Positions 1 through 8,873 of a stretch of 64,000 nt of DNA are shown one piece after another (within the stretch, counting starts at the first letter, position 1; the number at the start of each line of letters is the position of its first letter). This DNA is from Oscillospiraceae bacterium (GTDB taxonomy: Bacteria; Bacillota; Clostridia; Oscillospirales; Oscillospiraceae), in the NCBI GenBank assembly GCA_018385135.1, contig JAHAWY010000007.1, positions 32,202-96,201 of the forward strand, written 5' to 3'. The notes under the pieces are model-generated. The model saw only the letters and a program-made list of their open reading frames with translations. It ran no database searches and was not told the origin of the DNA. A program made the translations under genes and the position numbers.

Positions 1-2218
1 GGAACAGACCCTCAAAGGGCGCAATGACCTCCTCGAACTGCTGCAAATCGTCAAAATAGTCGTGTCCTGAAAGCCCGCTCATCACGTTGGAGCTGATATA
101 CTCCTCGATCATGCCGTTAACGGCGGCTTGAAGATCCTCTCCGTCGAGTACCTTGCGGCGCTGCTCATAGATGATGTTTCGCTGTACGTTCATAACATCG
201 TCGTATTCCAGAACGGATTTACGCGACTGGAAGTTGCGGCTCTCAACGGTCTTTTGCGCCTGCTCGATAGCGTTTGAGAGCATCTTGTGGTCAAGCGGCG
301 TATCCTCGTCAACGCCAAGACGCTCCATCATGCCGATAACACGCTCGCTGCCGAAAAGACGCATGATATCGTCGGTCATGGCAAGATAGAAGCGGCTCTC
401 GCCGGGGTCGCCCTGACGTCCGGCACGACCTCGAAGCTGGTTGTCAATGCGGCGAGAATCGTGGCGCTCCGTGCCGATGATGAAAAGTCCGCCCGCCTCG
501 CGCACCTTTTCCGCCTCGCCTGCTATCTGCTGCTTGTGGTATTCAAGCCGCTCGGAATACATTTTGCGCGCGGAGAGAACGGTTTCGTCGTCCGTTTCCG
601 CAAAGCCTGTAGCCTCGGCTATGACCTCGTCGCCGCAGCCGTGCTTTTTCAGGTCGTGCTTTGCAAGATATTCCGCATTGCCGCCGAGCATGATATCCGT
701 GCCGCGTCCCGCCATGTTGGTAGCTATGGTAACAGCGCCGAGCTTGCCCGCCTGCGCGATTATCTCAGCTTCCTTTTCGTGGTTCTTTGCATTTAAGACG
801 TTATGGCTGATGCCCGTCCTTTTCAGCAGGGTAGAAAGAAGCTCGCTTTTTTCAATCGAAACCGTACCGACGAGCACGGGCTGACCCTTTTCATGGCAGG
901 CGGCAATCTGCTTGATTATAGCCCTGTATTTGCCCTCTTGGTTTTTATAAACGCTGTCGGGATAGTCTATGCGCGCAAGGGGCTTATTGGTCGGTATTTC
1001 AACTATGTCAAGGTTATAGATTGCCAAAAACTCCTCCTGCTCTGTAACGGCCGTACCCGTCATGCCGGAGAGCTTGGAGTAAAGACGGAAGTAGTTCTGG
1101 AAGGTGATGGTGGCGAGGGTTTTGCTCTCGTTCTGAACGTCAACGTGTTCTTTCGCCTCGATCGCCTGATGCAGACCCTCGCTGTAACGTCTGCCGAGCA
1201 TAAGTCTGCCCGTAAATTCGTCAACAATTGTGACCTGACCGTCCTTAACAACATAGTCAATGTCACGCTTCATTATGCCATGCGCCTTGATAGCCTGGTT
1301 TATGTGGTGTGAAAGCGTTGAGTTTTCAAGGTCTGCAAGGTTTTCAACGCCAAATGCCTGTTCCGCCTTTTTGATGCCGCGCGAGGTGAGGGTGGCGCTT
1401 TTCGCCTTTTCGTCAACAACATAATCCGCGTCGAGGTTTTCATCCTCCTCGCGCTTTTCGTCTACACTGGCATAAACAACGGGCTTTAGGCGGCTGACAA
1501 AATCATCCACCCGACGGTAAAGCTCCGTGCCCTTGTCGCCCATGCCCGAAATGATGAGCGGCGTTCTCGCCTCGTCGATAAGGATGGAGTCAACCTCGTC
1601 AACGATGGCAAAGGGATGCCCGCGCTGAACCATATTGTCCTTGTATATCGCCATGTTGTCGCGCAGATAGTCAAAGCCCATCTCGTTATTTGTGCCGTAA
1701 GTAATATCGGCTGCATATGCGGCGCGGCGCTGCTCATTATCAAGCCCGTGGACGATTAGCCCCACGGAAAGCCCCATGAAGCGATGCACCTTTCCCATCC
1801 ACTCGCTGTCGCGTCTGGCAAGATAGTCGTTGACGGTAACGATATGCACTCCGTCTCCCGTAAGAGCGTTGAGGTATGCAGGCAAAACGGCGACCAGCGT
1901 TTTGCCCTCGCCCGTTTTCATTTCCGCGATGCGACCTTGATGAAGCACGATGCCGCCGATAAGCTGAACACGGAAAGGATACATCCCCAAAACGCGCTTT
2001 GAAGCCTCGCGCACGGCGGCGAATGCCTCCGGCAGAAGGTCGTCAAGCGTTTCGCCCTTGTTCAGCCTTGCCTTGAATTCGTCTGTCTTGGCGCGCAGCT
2101 CATCGTCGGAGAGAGCTGCATAGCTGTCGGCAAGAGACTCTATTTTGTCAACAATAGGCTTGATTTTTTTAAGCTCTCTGTCGCTGTGTGTGCCGAAAAT
2201 TTTTGTAATGATACTCAT
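1..2218 (-). CDS. secA: Preprotein translocase ATPase SecA (5' part; 3' end lies outside the window)
   Basis: SecA is the motor ATPase that drives unfolded preproteins through the SecYEG channel. About 739 N-terminal residues are visible of a family length near 850-950, so the C-terminal part is cut by the window edge, not by a mutation. The protein begins MSIITKIFG and shows the nucleotide-binding Walker A region ([10 protein letters not shown]), the Walker B region with [11 protein letters not shown], and near the left edge the scaffold/wing region ([15 protein letters not shown]). The start at 2218 follows an AAAGG ribosome site. It is transcribed away from the UPF0371 gene. Identification is from direct translation of the minus strand. 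Confidence 0.96.
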   Translation of the reverse strand, partial: MSIITKIFGTHSDRELKKIKPIVDKIESLADSYAALSDDELRAKTDEFKARLNKGETLDDLLPEAFAAVREASKRVLGMYPFRVQLIGGIVLHQGRIAEMKTGEGKTLVAVLPAYLNALTGDGVHIVTVNDYLARRDSEWMGKVHRFMGLSVGLIVHGLDNEQRRAAYAADITYGTNNEMGFDYLRDNMAIYKDNMVQRGHPFAIVDEVDSILIDEARTPLIISGMGDKGTELYRRVDDFVSRLKPVVYASVDEKREEDENLDADYVVDEKAKSATLTSRGIKKAEQAFGVENLADLENSTLSHHINQAIKAHGIMKRDIDYVVKDGQVTIVDEFTGRLMLGRRYSEGLHQAIEAKEHVDVQNESKTLATITFQNYFRLYSKLSGMTGTAVTEQEEFLAIYNLDIVEIPTNKPLARIDYPDSVYKNQEGKYRAIIKQIAACHEKGQPVLVGTVSIEKSELLSTLLKRTGISHNVLNAKNHEKEAEIIAQAGKLGAVTIATNMAGRGTDIMLGGNAEYLAKHDLKKHGCGDEVIAEATGFAETDDETVLSARKMYSERLEYHKQQIAGEAEKVREAGGLFIIGTERHDSRRIDNQLRGRAGRQGDPGESRFYLAMTDDIMRLFGSERVIGMMERLGVDEDTPLDHKMLSNAIEQAQKTVESRNFQSRKSVLEYDDVMNVQRNIIYEQRRKVLDGEDLQAAVNGMIEEYISSNVMSGLSGHDYFDDLQQFEEVIAPFEGLF

Positions 2219-2392
2219 TAGCTGTGCTGCCTTTCTATATGTGAAAGTGGGTTACTGTTAAAAAGCATATACCTAAGTTTTGATTGTAACACACATTTAT
2301 GAATAAAAAAAGAGAAAAAAGTGATGTGCGGCGTCGGCCGCGCAAACATTTCGGCTTTTTCGGCAATTTTAAACGTCATTTCAACATATTGT

Positions 2393-2421
2393 TTGAACCC
2401 ACGGCGCTTTTGAGATATAAT
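2393..2421 (+). promoter_or_regulatory. Promoter for the DUF1846 gene
   Basis: A TTGAAC box at 2393-2398 and a perfect TATAAT at 2416-2421 are separated by 17 bases. Transcription would begin near 2428, leaving a leader of about 280 bases before the start codon at 2707. Confidence 0.7.
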
Positions 2422-2427
2422 AAGCGC

Positions 2428-2706
2428 CGGATGAATATTATGCGCGCCGCCGAAAAACAAAATGCGGCGGCATAATGCCGTCATGTCGCGTTTTTGCGTC
2501 AAAATAACTGCTTAAAGCGCAAAAAACGCCCGTTTCCTCTTGACCTTGCGAGGTCAAAATGATAACCTAGCAAGGTGTTGCCATAGCCCACCGGCAGGGC
2601 TTTGCGGCAGCGCTCCTTTGTTTTAAAAAACGCCGCGAGAGGGTAAATATATAGATTTCGCAGCATACGCACGGCTGCGGTATACATACAGGGGGAGAAA
2701 TAAAAA
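2428..2706 (+). promoter_or_regulatory. Long structured 5' leader of unknown function
   Basis: The roughly 280-base leader has no convincing gene. It holds a CGCCGC/GCGGCG hairpin near 2447-2472, a hairpin pairing CGTTTTTGCG with CGCAAAAAACG near 2489-2529, and at 2537-2554 a TTGACCT/AGGTCAA hairpin. The ACCTTGC inside that last hairpin can instead pair with GCAAGGT about 20 bases later, so two folds exclude each other. A CGCAGC/GCTGCG stem lies near 2659-2679, just ahead of the GGGGGAG ribosome site. I match it to no known riboswitch class. Confidence 0.4.
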
Positions 2707-4194
2707 ATGAGAGCGCTCGGCTTCGACAACGAGAAATATCTGAAACTGCAATCGGAAAAAATCAACGAACGCATAGCCGAATTCGGCGGCAAGCTCTATC
2801 TTGAGTTCGGCGGCAAGCTTTTTGACGACTTTCACGCTTCCCGCGTGCTTCCCGGCTTTGAGCCGGACAGCAAGATACGGATGCTGATGGAGCTTAAAGA
2901 TAAGGCGGAGATCGTCATTGCCATAAGCGCCAACGACATTGAGCGCAACAAGGTGCGAGGCGACCTCGGCATCACCTACGACCTCGACCTGCTGCGTCTT
3001 GTGGATGCCTTTCGCACCTGCGGGCTTTATGTCGGCAGCGTCGTGATAACCCATTTTTCCGCGCAGCCCGCGGCGGTCAAATTCCAGGAGCGTCTTGAAA
3101 AGCTCGGTCTGAAGGTCTACCGCCACTATGTCATAGCAGATTACCCCTCAAACACCGAGCTTATCGTAAGCGACGACGGCTTCGGAAAAAACGACTATGT
3201 TGAAACCACGCGCAGTCTCATCGTTGTAACCGCTCCCGGACCCGGCAGCGGCAAAATGGCAACCTGCCTTTCCCAGCTTTATCACGAGCACAAGCGCGGC
3301 GTGAAAGCGGGCTATGCGAAGTTCGAGACCTTCCCCATATGGAACCTCCCTCTCAAGCATCCTGTAAACCTCGCCTATGAGGCGGCAACGGCCGACCTTG
3401 ACGACGTTAACATGATAGACCCCTACCACCTTGAAGCCTATGGCAAAACAACGATCAACTATAACCGTGACGTCGAAATTTTCCCTGTTCTCAACGCCAT
3501 GATGGATCGCATCTGCGGCGTTTCCCCCTATAAAAGCCCCACCGACATGGGCGTTAACATGGCGGGCTTTTGCATAACGGACGACAATGTCTGCTGCGAA
3601 GCCGGCAGGCAGGAGATCGTCCGCCGCTATTTTTCCACCGCCTGCTCCATTCGCCAGGGCAACTCCTCGCAAAACGAGCTTTTTAAAATCGAAATGATCA
3701 TGAAGCAGGTGGATATTGCGCCGATAGATCGCGCCGTCGTGCCCCCCGCGCTAAGCAAGGCGGAGGAGACCGGCAACCCCGCCGTTGCCATTGAGCTTCC
3801 GGACGGACGCATCGTTACGGGCAAAACAAGCTCTCTGCTCGGCAGCGCCTCTGCGTGCCTGCTCAACGCTCTCAAGGCTCTCGGCGGAATAGATGACGAC
3901 AGGCTTCTTATCTCGCCCGAGGTCATAGAGCCTATACAAAAGCTCAAAATAAACCACCTCGGCAACCACAATCCCCGTCTGCACACCGATGAGGTGCTTA
4001 TCGCCCTTTCCATCTGCGCGGTAACAGACCCCACCGCCGCTCTCGCCGTCTCGCAGCTTCCCAAGCTTCACTGCTGCGAGGCTCATTCCACCGTTATCCT
4101 CTCGCGCGTGGATGAAAACATCTTCCAGCACCTGGGCATAAACATCACCTATGAGCCGCAGTATCTTACCCATAAGCTTTACCACGCCAAATGA
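2707..4194 (+). CDS. DUF1846 / UPF0371 family protein
   Basis: A full-length member (495 residues) of the DUF1846 (UPF0371) family, common in Firmicutes and fermenters; its biochemical function is not established to my knowledge. Family hallmarks visible are KLYLEFGGKLFDDFHA near residues 30-45, an AISANDIERNKVRGDLGITY block near 75-95, a glycine-rich GPGSGKMATCL segment near 180 that resembles a nucleotide-binding loop, and DMGVNMAGF near 280. There is no signal peptide or membrane segment, so it is probably cytosolic. The start follows GGGGGAG. It is monocistronic, with its own promoter and an unusually long leader. Confidence 0.9.
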   Translation: MRALGFDNEKYLKLQSEKINERIAEFGGKLYLEFGGKLFDDFHASRVLPGFEPDSKIRMLMELKDKAEIVIAISANDIERNKVRGDLGITYDLDLLRLVDAFRTCGLYVGSVVITHFSAQPAAVKFQERLEKLGLKVYRHYVIADYPSNTELIVSDDGFGKNDYVETTRSLIVVTAPGPGSGKMATCLSQLYHEHKRGVKAGYAKFETFPIWNLPLKHPVNLAYEAATADLDDVNMIDPYHLEAYGKTTINYNRDVEIFPVLNAMMDRICGVSPYKSPTDMGVNMAGFCITDDNVCCEAGRQEIVRRYFSTACSIRQGNSSQNELFKIEMIMKQVDIAPIDRAVVPPALSKAEETGNPAVAIELPDGRIVTGKTSSLLGSASACLLNALKALGGIDDDRLLISPEVIEPIQKLKINHLGNHNPRLHTDEVLIALSICAVTDPTAALAVSQLPKLHCCEAHSTVILSRVDENIFQHLGINITYEPQYLTHKLYHAK

Positions 4195-4272
4195 TCCCCG
4201 CCGCACGGCAGGGCATAAGAATGCGCCGGAACAACAGGCTGTCAGCCGCGTTTTTCGGCGCGTTTCTTTAAA

Positions 4273-4308
4273 ATGTTACTTGACGCTGACGGGCTTTAGC
4301 AGTAACAT
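4273..4308 (+). promoter_or_regulatory. iorAB promoter overlapped by an 8-bp inverted repeat
   Basis: TTGACG at 4280-4285 and TAACAT at 4303-4308 with a 17-base spacer form a promoter. The sequences ATGTTACT (4273-4280) and AGTAACAT (4301-4308) are perfect inverted copies; each covers one promoter box, so a dimeric regulator bound there would block RNA polymerase. The regulator is unknown. Confidence 0.5.
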
Positions 4309-4351
4309 ATTAGAAATATTTTATCAATGCACAGTGAAAGGGTGAATACAT

Positions 4352-6091
4352 ATGAAACAGCTTATGCTGGGCAACGCCGCCGTTGCGCGCGGTCTATATG
4401 AGGCAGGCTGCCGCTTCGTTTCCGCCTATCCCGGCACTCCCTCCACCGAAATCCCCGAATGCGCCGCCACCTACAAGGAAATCTACGCCGAATGGGCGCC
4501 GAACGAAAAGGTTGCATATGAAGCGGCGCTGGGCGCCGCCTTCGGCGGAGCGAGAAGCTTTTGTTCCATGAAGCACGTCGGCTTAAACGTAGCCGCCGAC
4601 CCGCTTTTCACCTCCTCCTATACGGGCGTAAACGGCGGAATGGTCGTTGCCGTTGCAGACGATCCCGCCATGCACTCAAGTCAGAACGAGCAGGACTCCA
4701 GGCACTACGCTATCGCCGCTAAGCTCCCCATGCTCGAGCCCTCCGACAGCGCGGAATGTCTGGAGTTTACAAAGCTCGCCTTCGAGCTTTCAGAGCGCTT
4801 TGACTGTCCCTGCCTGCTTCGCACCTGCACAAGAGTTGCTCACTCTCAGAGCCTTGTGGAGCTATCGGACAGAGTTGAGCATATGCTCAAGCCCTTTGAG
4901 CGCAACCCGGTTAAATATGTTATGATGCCCGCCAACGCTATCAAGCGTCACCCGGCTGTTGAGCAGCGTACGGCAGACCTCGTTGAATACGCCGAGAGCG
5001 CCGCCATAAACCGCGTGGAAATGGGCGACACCGAGGTCGGCTATGTCACCTCCGGAACCGGCTATCAATATCTTCGTGAATGCTTTCCCAATGCGAGCAT
5101 CCTAAAGCTCGGCATGGTCAACCCCCTGCCCGTAAAGCTCATTGCAGACTTTGCCGCAAGGGTCAAAAAGCTCATCGTTGTCGAGGAGCTTGACGGCATT
5201 ATCGAGACTCATCTTCGCGCAAACGGAATTCGCGTTGACGGAGGCAAGGATATCTTCGGTCCCTGCGGCGAGCTGAGTCAAAACCGCATTCGCGCGGCTC
5301 TCGGCATGAAGCTTCCCGAATTCGTAAGCTTTGATGAGCCTGTGCCGCAGCGCCCGCCCGCTCTTTGCCCCGGCTGCCCGCACAGAGGTCTGTTTTTCAC
5401 TCTCTCCAAGCTCGGCGTTACCGTCATGGGCGATATCGGCTGCTACACACTCGGCGCTCTGCCCCCCTTAAAAGCGCTTGACACGACCGTATGTATGGGT
5501 GCTTCCATCTCCGGCATTCACGGCTTTAACACCGTTCGCGGCGCGGAGTCTGCCAAAAACACCGTTGCCGTCATTGGCGACAGCACCTTTATGCACAGCG
5601 GCATAACCGGGCTGGTGGACATTGTTTATAACAAGGGCGTCAGCACCGTTATGATTTTGGACAACTCCATAACCGGCATGACCGGTCATCAGCAAAACCC
5701 CACCACGGGCAAGACCCTCAAGGGTGAGGACGCCCCCGCCGTTTCGCTTGAAAAGCTCTGCGGGGCGGTCGGCGTAAAGCGTGTTCGCGTCTGCGACCCC
5801 TATGCGCTCGATGAGCTTAAAGCAATTGTTTCCGAGGAATTGGCGGCAGACGAGCCTTCCGTTATCATTGCCCGCCGTCCCTGTATGCTGCTGCCCGAAG
5901 TAAAAGCCGCTCCCGCGCTCGTTGTTGACAAGGATAAATGTGTAGGCTGTAAGCTTTGTATGCAAATCGGCTGCCCCGCCTTGAGCTTTGGCGACAAAAA
6001 AGCTCATGTTGACCCGACGCTGTGCGTCGGCTGCGAGCTTTGCACTCAGATGTGCAGGGTGGGCGCTATCTGCAAAAGGGAGGCGAAGTAA
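4352..6091 (+). CDS. iorA: Indolepyruvate:ferredoxin oxidoreductase, alpha subunit
   Basis: IorA with IorB oxidatively decarboxylates arylpyruvates made from aromatic amino acids to aryl-acetyl-CoA, reducing ferredoxin; it is oxygen-sensitive and typical of anaerobes. The 579-residue protein has the N-terminal pyrimidine-binding domain (GNAAVARGLYEAGC, then YPGTPSTEIPE), a CPGCPHRG motif near residue 342, a TPP/Mg-binding region with GDIGCYTLGALPP and GDSTFMHSG, and a C-terminal 2x[4Fe-4S] ferredoxin domain (CVGCKLCMQIGCP and CVGCELCTQMC). The start follows AAAGGGTG. iorB follows with no gap, so the two are cotranscribed. Confidence 0.96.
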   Translation: MKQLMLGNAAVARGLYEAGCRFVSAYPGTPSTEIPECAATYKEIYAEWAPNEKVAYEAALGAAFGGARSFCSMKHVGLNVAADPLFTSSYTGVNGGMVVAVADDPAMHSSQNEQDSRHYAIAAKLPMLEPSDSAECLEFTKLAFELSERFDCPCLLRTCTRVAHSQSLVELSDRVEHMLKPFERNPVKYVMMPANAIKRHPAVEQRTADLVEYAESAAINRVEMGDTEVGYVTSGTGYQYLRECFPNASILKLGMVNPLPVKLIADFAARVKKLIVVEELDGIIETHLRANGIRVDGGKDIFGPCGELSQNRIRAALGMKLPEFVSFDEPVPQRPPALCPGCPHRGLFFTLSKLGVTVMGDIGCYTLGALPPLKALDTTVCMGASISGIHGFNTVRGAESAKNTVAVIGDSTFMHSGITGLVDIVYNKGVSTVMILDNSITGMTGHQQNPTTGKTLKGEDAPAVSLEKLCGAVGVKRVRVCDPYALDELKAIVSEELAADEPSVIIARRPCMLLPEVKAAPALVVDKDKCVGCKLCMQIGCPALSFGDKKAHVDPTLCVGCELCTQMCRVGAICKREAK

Positions 6092-6682
6092 ATGTCCGAA
6101 ACAAAGAACATTATGATAGTCGGCGTTGGCGGTCAGGGAACGCTTCTAGCCTCCCGCATTCTCGGCAGCGTTCTCACACAGCAGGGCTTCGACGTAAAAA
6201 TGAGCGAGGTTCACGGCATGAGTCAGCGCGGCGGCAGCGTCGTAACCTATGTTAAATACGGCGAGCGCGTCTATTCCCCCATCGTCGATACCGGCGAGGC
6301 TGATTTCATTCTCGCCTTCGAGCGTCTTGAAGCGGCGCGGTGGATAAGCTATCTTAAAAAGGACGGCACGCTCATCCTAAACGACCGCCCCATCAGCCCC
6401 ATGCCCGTTATCACAGGTGCAATGGAATATCCCGCGGACATCTCGGAAAAAATATGCGCAAAGGGCGTTAAGCTTATCGCAAGCGACGCGCTTGAGATGG
6501 CGGAAAACGCAGGCAACGCCAAGTCCGTCAACGTCGTGCTTATCGGCATTCTAAGCGCCATCATGGGCTTTGACGAGACGCTGTGGCAAAAGGCGCTGAC
6601 CGAGTGCGTCAAGCCTAAATTCCTTGAGCTGAACCAAAAGGCGTTTGCCCTGGGAAGAGCCTACGGTCAGAGCATAAAATAA
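6092..6682 (+). CDS. iorB: Indolepyruvate:ferredoxin oxidoreductase, beta subunit
   Basis: The gamma-type subunit of the 2-oxoacid:ferredoxin oxidoreductase family, partner of IorA. The 196-residue protein opens with IMIVGVGGQGTLLASRILG, the signature of this subunit, followed by EVHGMSQRGGSV, both strongly conserved in IorB. Its ATG immediately follows the iorA stop codon, and the AGGGAGG ribosome site lies inside the end of iorA, indicating translational coupling. Aromatic amino acid fermentation by this organism is inferred; no aromatic aminotransferase or acyl-CoA synthetase gene is in the window. Confidence 0.95.
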   Translation: MSETKNIMIVGVGGQGTLLASRILGSVLTQQGFDVKMSEVHGMSQRGGSVVTYVKYGERVYSPIVDTGEADFILAFERLEAARWISYLKKDGTLILNDRPISPMPVITGAMEYPADISEKICAKGVKLIASDALEMAENAGNAKSVNVVLIGILSAIMGFDETLWQKALTECVKPKFLELNQKAFALGRAYGQSIK

Positions 6683-6692
6683 AACAGGCAAA

Positions 6693-6727
6693 GCGCGGGA
6701 GCAGCCCACGCTCCCGCGCCTTTTCCG
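6693..6727 (+). terminator. Probable terminator after iorAB
   Basis: GCGCGGGAGC and GCTCCCGCGC form a strong hairpin followed by CTTTTCC. The T run is short, so termination may be partial. Confidence 0.5.
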
Positions 6728-6741
6728 AATAAGGAGCGCCC

Positions 6742-7089
6742 ATGAGCGGTTATCTCAAGGAAGTAAATATCAAAAGCGATTTGCCCACAGCAAACGATGC
6801 CATCAAGCGCGTTACCTATAACCTGCGAAACGGCAAAAGCTGGGGCTGCGCGGCGATAAAGATCATTCACGGCTACGGCTCCACCGGCAAGGGTGGCAAG
6901 ATCCGCACCGAAACGCGCCGCTATCTGCAAGAACAAAAGGATAAGCGCCTTATCAAGGACTTCATCATCGGCGAGGATTTTTCCATCTTCAACGCTAAAA
7001 CGCGCGATGCTTTCATGCTCTGCGACGAGCTTCGGCGCGACAGCGACCTTGAGCGTCATAACAACGGAATTACCATTGTTATACTGTGA
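6742..7089 (+). CDS. Small standalone Smr-domain protein
   Basis: A 115-residue protein carrying only an Smr (small MutS-related) domain, a fold with nicking nuclease or RNA-cleaving activity in some homologues. The diagnostic segment is KIIHGYGSTGKGGKIRTETR near residues 40-60, matching the HGxGxG loop, preceded by an N-terminal helix (ANDAIKRVTYNL). The usual LDLHG motif at the domain start is weak (VNIKSDLPTANDAI). It lies 59 bases after iorB and may be read from the same transcript, though a GC-rich inverted repeat (GCGCGGGAGC/GCTCCCGCGC) lies between them. Its target is unknown. Confidence 0.75.
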   Translation: MSGYLKEVNIKSDLPTANDAIKRVTYNLRNGKSWGCAAIKIIHGYGSTGKGGKIRTETRRYLQEQKDKRLIKDFIIGEDFSIFNAKTRDAFMLCDELRRDSDLERHNNGITIVIL

Positions 7090-7123
7090 CAAATGCGCCG
7101 CCAAAAAACTGTTCGGAAAAATA

Positions 7124-7152
7124 TTGACAAGCGCTGTAATAAGTGGTATTAT
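7124..7152 (+). promoter_or_regulatory. Promoter of the tRNA operon
   Basis: A consensus TTGACA (7124-7129) and TATTAT (7147-7152) with a 17-base spacer lie 21 bases before the first tRNA. Confidence 0.8.
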
Positions 7153-7172
7153 CCTATGGCTGAACTTTTTGC

Positions 7173-7246
7173 GCGGGCGTAGTTCAATGGTAGAACACCA
7201 GCCTTCCAAGCTGGATACGTGGGTTCGATTCCCATCGCCCGCTCCA
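7173..7246 (+). tRNA. tRNA-Gly(TCC)
   Basis: The cloverleaf begins GCGGGCG and ends with the complementary CGCCCGC, discriminator T and an encoded CCA. The anticodon loop CTTCCAA gives TCC, and the T arm contains GGTTCGATTCC. First gene of a five-tRNA cluster. Confidence 0.97.
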
Positions 7247-7312
7247 TCGTAGGGTGCAGGCGGCAGCCACTATGGAGCGGACAAGCAGCACAGTATTCAA
7301 CTGTCTTTATAT

Positions 7313-7389
7313 GCGCCAGTAGCTCAGGTGGATAGAGCAACTGCCTTCTAAGCAGTAGGTCAGGGGTTCGAGTCCCTTCTGGCGTACCA
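7313..7389 (+). tRNA. tRNA-Arg(TCT)
   Basis: The acceptor strands GCGCCAG/CTGGCGT close with a terminal G-T pair, followed by A and an encoded CCA. The anticodon loop CTTCTAA gives TCT. The T arm contains GGTTCGAGTCC. Confidence 0.97.
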
Positions 7390-7450
7390 CGTTGGAGCAA
7401 GCCTTGTAGTGTTCGCTTTTTCGGAAACTCCGGCTTTCACTGCTCCGCCT

Positions 7451-7492
7451 TTTCAGCCGCGACCCGCTCTGCTCGGCTCGCGGCTGAGAAAA
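7451..7492 (+). repeat. Strong hairpin in the tRNA spacer
   Basis: The 140-base spacer between tRNA-Arg and tRNA-His contains a 12-bp inverted repeat (TTTCAGCCGCGA / TCGCGGCTGAGAAA) with a GC-rich loop. There is no following T run on the plus strand, so it is more likely a processing structure than a terminator. Confidence 0.5.
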
Positions 7493-7530
7493 GAAAGTTC
7501 GGTACACTCCCGCGCCGATAGCTGAATATG

Positions 7531-7607
7531 GTGGGTATAGCTCAGTTGGTTAGAGCACCGGATTGTGGTTCCGGGTGTCGAGGGTTCGAGTCCCTTTACC
7601 CACCCCA
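7531..7607 (+). tRNA. tRNA-His(GTG)
   Basis: GTGGGTA pairs with TACCCAC, followed by discriminator C and an encoded CCA. Base 7530 is the G that histidine tRNAs carry at position -1, opposite the C discriminator. The anticodon loop TTGTGGT gives GTG. Confidence 0.97.
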
Positions 7608-7642
7608 TATTTAAGCTTTCGTGATACAGCTTGAATTTACAT

Positions 7643-7716
7643 TGGGATATAGTGTAATGGTAACACACTAGACTTTGACTCTGGTATTGTAGGTTCGAGC
7701 CCTGCTATCCCAGCCA
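7643..7716 (+). tRNA. tRNA-Gln(TTG)
   Basis: TGGGATA pairs with TATCCCA, followed by G and an encoded CCA. The anticodon loop CTTTGAC gives TTG. Confidence 0.97.
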
Positions 7717-7731
7717 TTTTTATATTTTGAC

Positions 7732-7807
7732 GATTCAGTAGCTCAGTCGGCAGAGCACCTGCCTTTTAAGCAGGGTGTCCGGGGTTCGAATCCCCGCTGA
7801 GTCACCA
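7732..7807 (+). tRNA. tRNA-Lys(TTT)
   Basis: GATTCAG pairs with CTGAGTC, followed by A and an encoded CCA. The anticodon loop CTTTTAA gives TTT. Last tRNA before the terminator. Confidence 0.97.
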
Positions 7808-7817
7808 ATTTGACAAG

Positions 7818-7853
7818 AGCTCCGCAGTCTTTGAGATTGCGGAGCTTTTCTTA
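7818..7853 (+). terminator. Terminator of the tRNA operon
   Basis: AGCTCCGCAGTC and GATTGCGGAGCT form a 12-bp stem (one G-T pair) followed by TTTTCTT. It starts 11 bases after the last tRNA. The bases from here to 8040 hold no gene I can support. Confidence 0.85.
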
Positions 7854-8040
7854 TTGCCTCGGCAACATCAATGCTTTCAGGCGTTTTCAATTCGATATGG
7901 TATTATCGTTATGAACAGCATACTAACGCGTTCATTAGCAATTTATTTTCAAAATGCTAACGAAAGCACAAAACGGGGAACAGGATTTAAAAGAGCCGGC
8001 AGCGAATGTGCCTTACCCGCATCAAAGCAAAAAAGCGCAA

Positions 8041-8078
8041 AAAATGTCCTGTATCCTTGTGGATACAGGACATTTTTA
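8041..8078 (-). terminator. Terminator of the DUF308 gene
   Basis: A near-perfect palindrome (AAAATGTCCTGTATCC, loop TTGT, then the complement) ends in a run of T on either strand. It lies directly after the DUF308 stop codon and could work in both directions. Confidence 0.8.
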
Positions 8079-8082
8079 AAGT

Positions 8083-8712
8083 TTAGTCCTCCGGAACGGT
8101 ATCCTGCTGCTGCGCCTCGATTTCGCGGTTTCGCTTTAGCTGACGCATCCAGTCTGCGCGCTCTTTCTCAAGACTGCTTAGCCTGTGTGACAGGGCGATA
8201 AGTGCCACCGCGTCCATAACTCCGGTAACGATAAGGGCAATGCCCACAAACTGCATAAGAAGCGCCATGGTCTTAAAGGGGTTGAGTATAAGCGTTGCGC
8301 CCAGTCCCAGCGTTACCACGGCGACAACCAGCGTAAACCACCAGTGCTTGTCCTTTAGGCGCAGCATATCCAGCGTGTTTTGCAGCTTTATCATGCCGTC
8401 GAGAATAACGGCAACGCCAAGAACGGTGGGCAGCACGCCGAGCAAAATATCCGGCTTTACCAGCACAAAAACGCCGCCGCCGATAAGTGCCAGACCCATC
8501 ACGAGACTCAGGCTGTAATCGGTAAGCGAAACGGGAGTTTTGAAGTATTCGATGATTTTGATAAGACCGATAAGGCACAGCATACCGCCAATGGTGTAGC
8601 AAAGAATTCTGCTTGAGGAGTCGGGATACATCAAAAACAAAATGCCCAGCAGAAAAAAGCTGATTGCAATAAGTATGTAGTCTCTTTTAAAGCTGTTTGA
8701 AAAAACCTTCAT
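8083..8712 (-). CDS. DUF308 (HdeD-like) membrane protein
   Basis: A 209-residue integral membrane protein of the DUF308/HdeD type. It shows about six hydrophobic segments in pairs, with typical repeats such as LGILFLMYPDSS, GGVFVLVKPDILLG and GATLILNPFKTMAL, where each helix pair is followed by a P-D/P-F turn. The C-terminal 40 residues are charged (a short helical cytosolic tail). The start at 8712 is chosen because it follows AAGGAGG and because the promoter -10 box lies at 8752-8757, downstream of the alternative start at 8784. HdeD links to acid resistance in E. coli; the function here is unknown. Confidence 0.88.
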   Translation of the reverse strand: MKVFSNSFKRDYILIAISFFLLGILFLMYPDSSSRILCYTIGGMLCLIGLIKIIEYFKTPVSLTDYSLSLVMGLALIGGGVFVLVKPDILLGVLPTVLGVAVILDGMIKLQNTLDMLRLKDKHWWFTLVVAVVTLGLGATLILNPFKTMALLMQFVGIALIVTGVMDAVALIALSHRLSSLEKERADWMRQLKRNREIEAQQQDTVPED

Positions 8713-8751
8713 TTCTTTATCCTCCTTGCGATATTCCTGTCTTGCTCTTTG

Positions 8752-8780
8752 ATTATACTCTTTGCAAATGCGCATCTCAA
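8752..8780 (-). promoter_or_regulatory. Promoter of the DUF308 gene
   Basis: On the minus strand, TTGAGA (8780-8775) and TATAAT (8757-8752) are separated by 17 bases. Transcription starts about 30 bases before the ATG at 8712. Confidence 0.75.
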
Positions 8781-8873
8781 GCATTTTTTACCCTTCCGGC
8801 TGCTTTTACGAATTAAATCGCCATATATTCGACAGGAAAAGTGCTTTTTCGGGGCAAATCGGCAGTCAAACAC

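Noticed and set aside
2218..2502. 94-residue minus-strand frame beside secA
   Set aside because: No ribosome site, low-quality composition and overlap with the plus-strand promoter at 2393-2421.
2776..2825. Direct repeat TTCGGCGGCAAGCT in the DUF1846 gene
   Set aside because: It encodes FGGKL twice (EFGGKLYLEFGGKLF), which is the normal conserved motif of the family.
7854..8201. 115-residue plus-strand frame
   Set aside because: Runs through the 8041-8078 terminator and antisense into the DUF308 gene.
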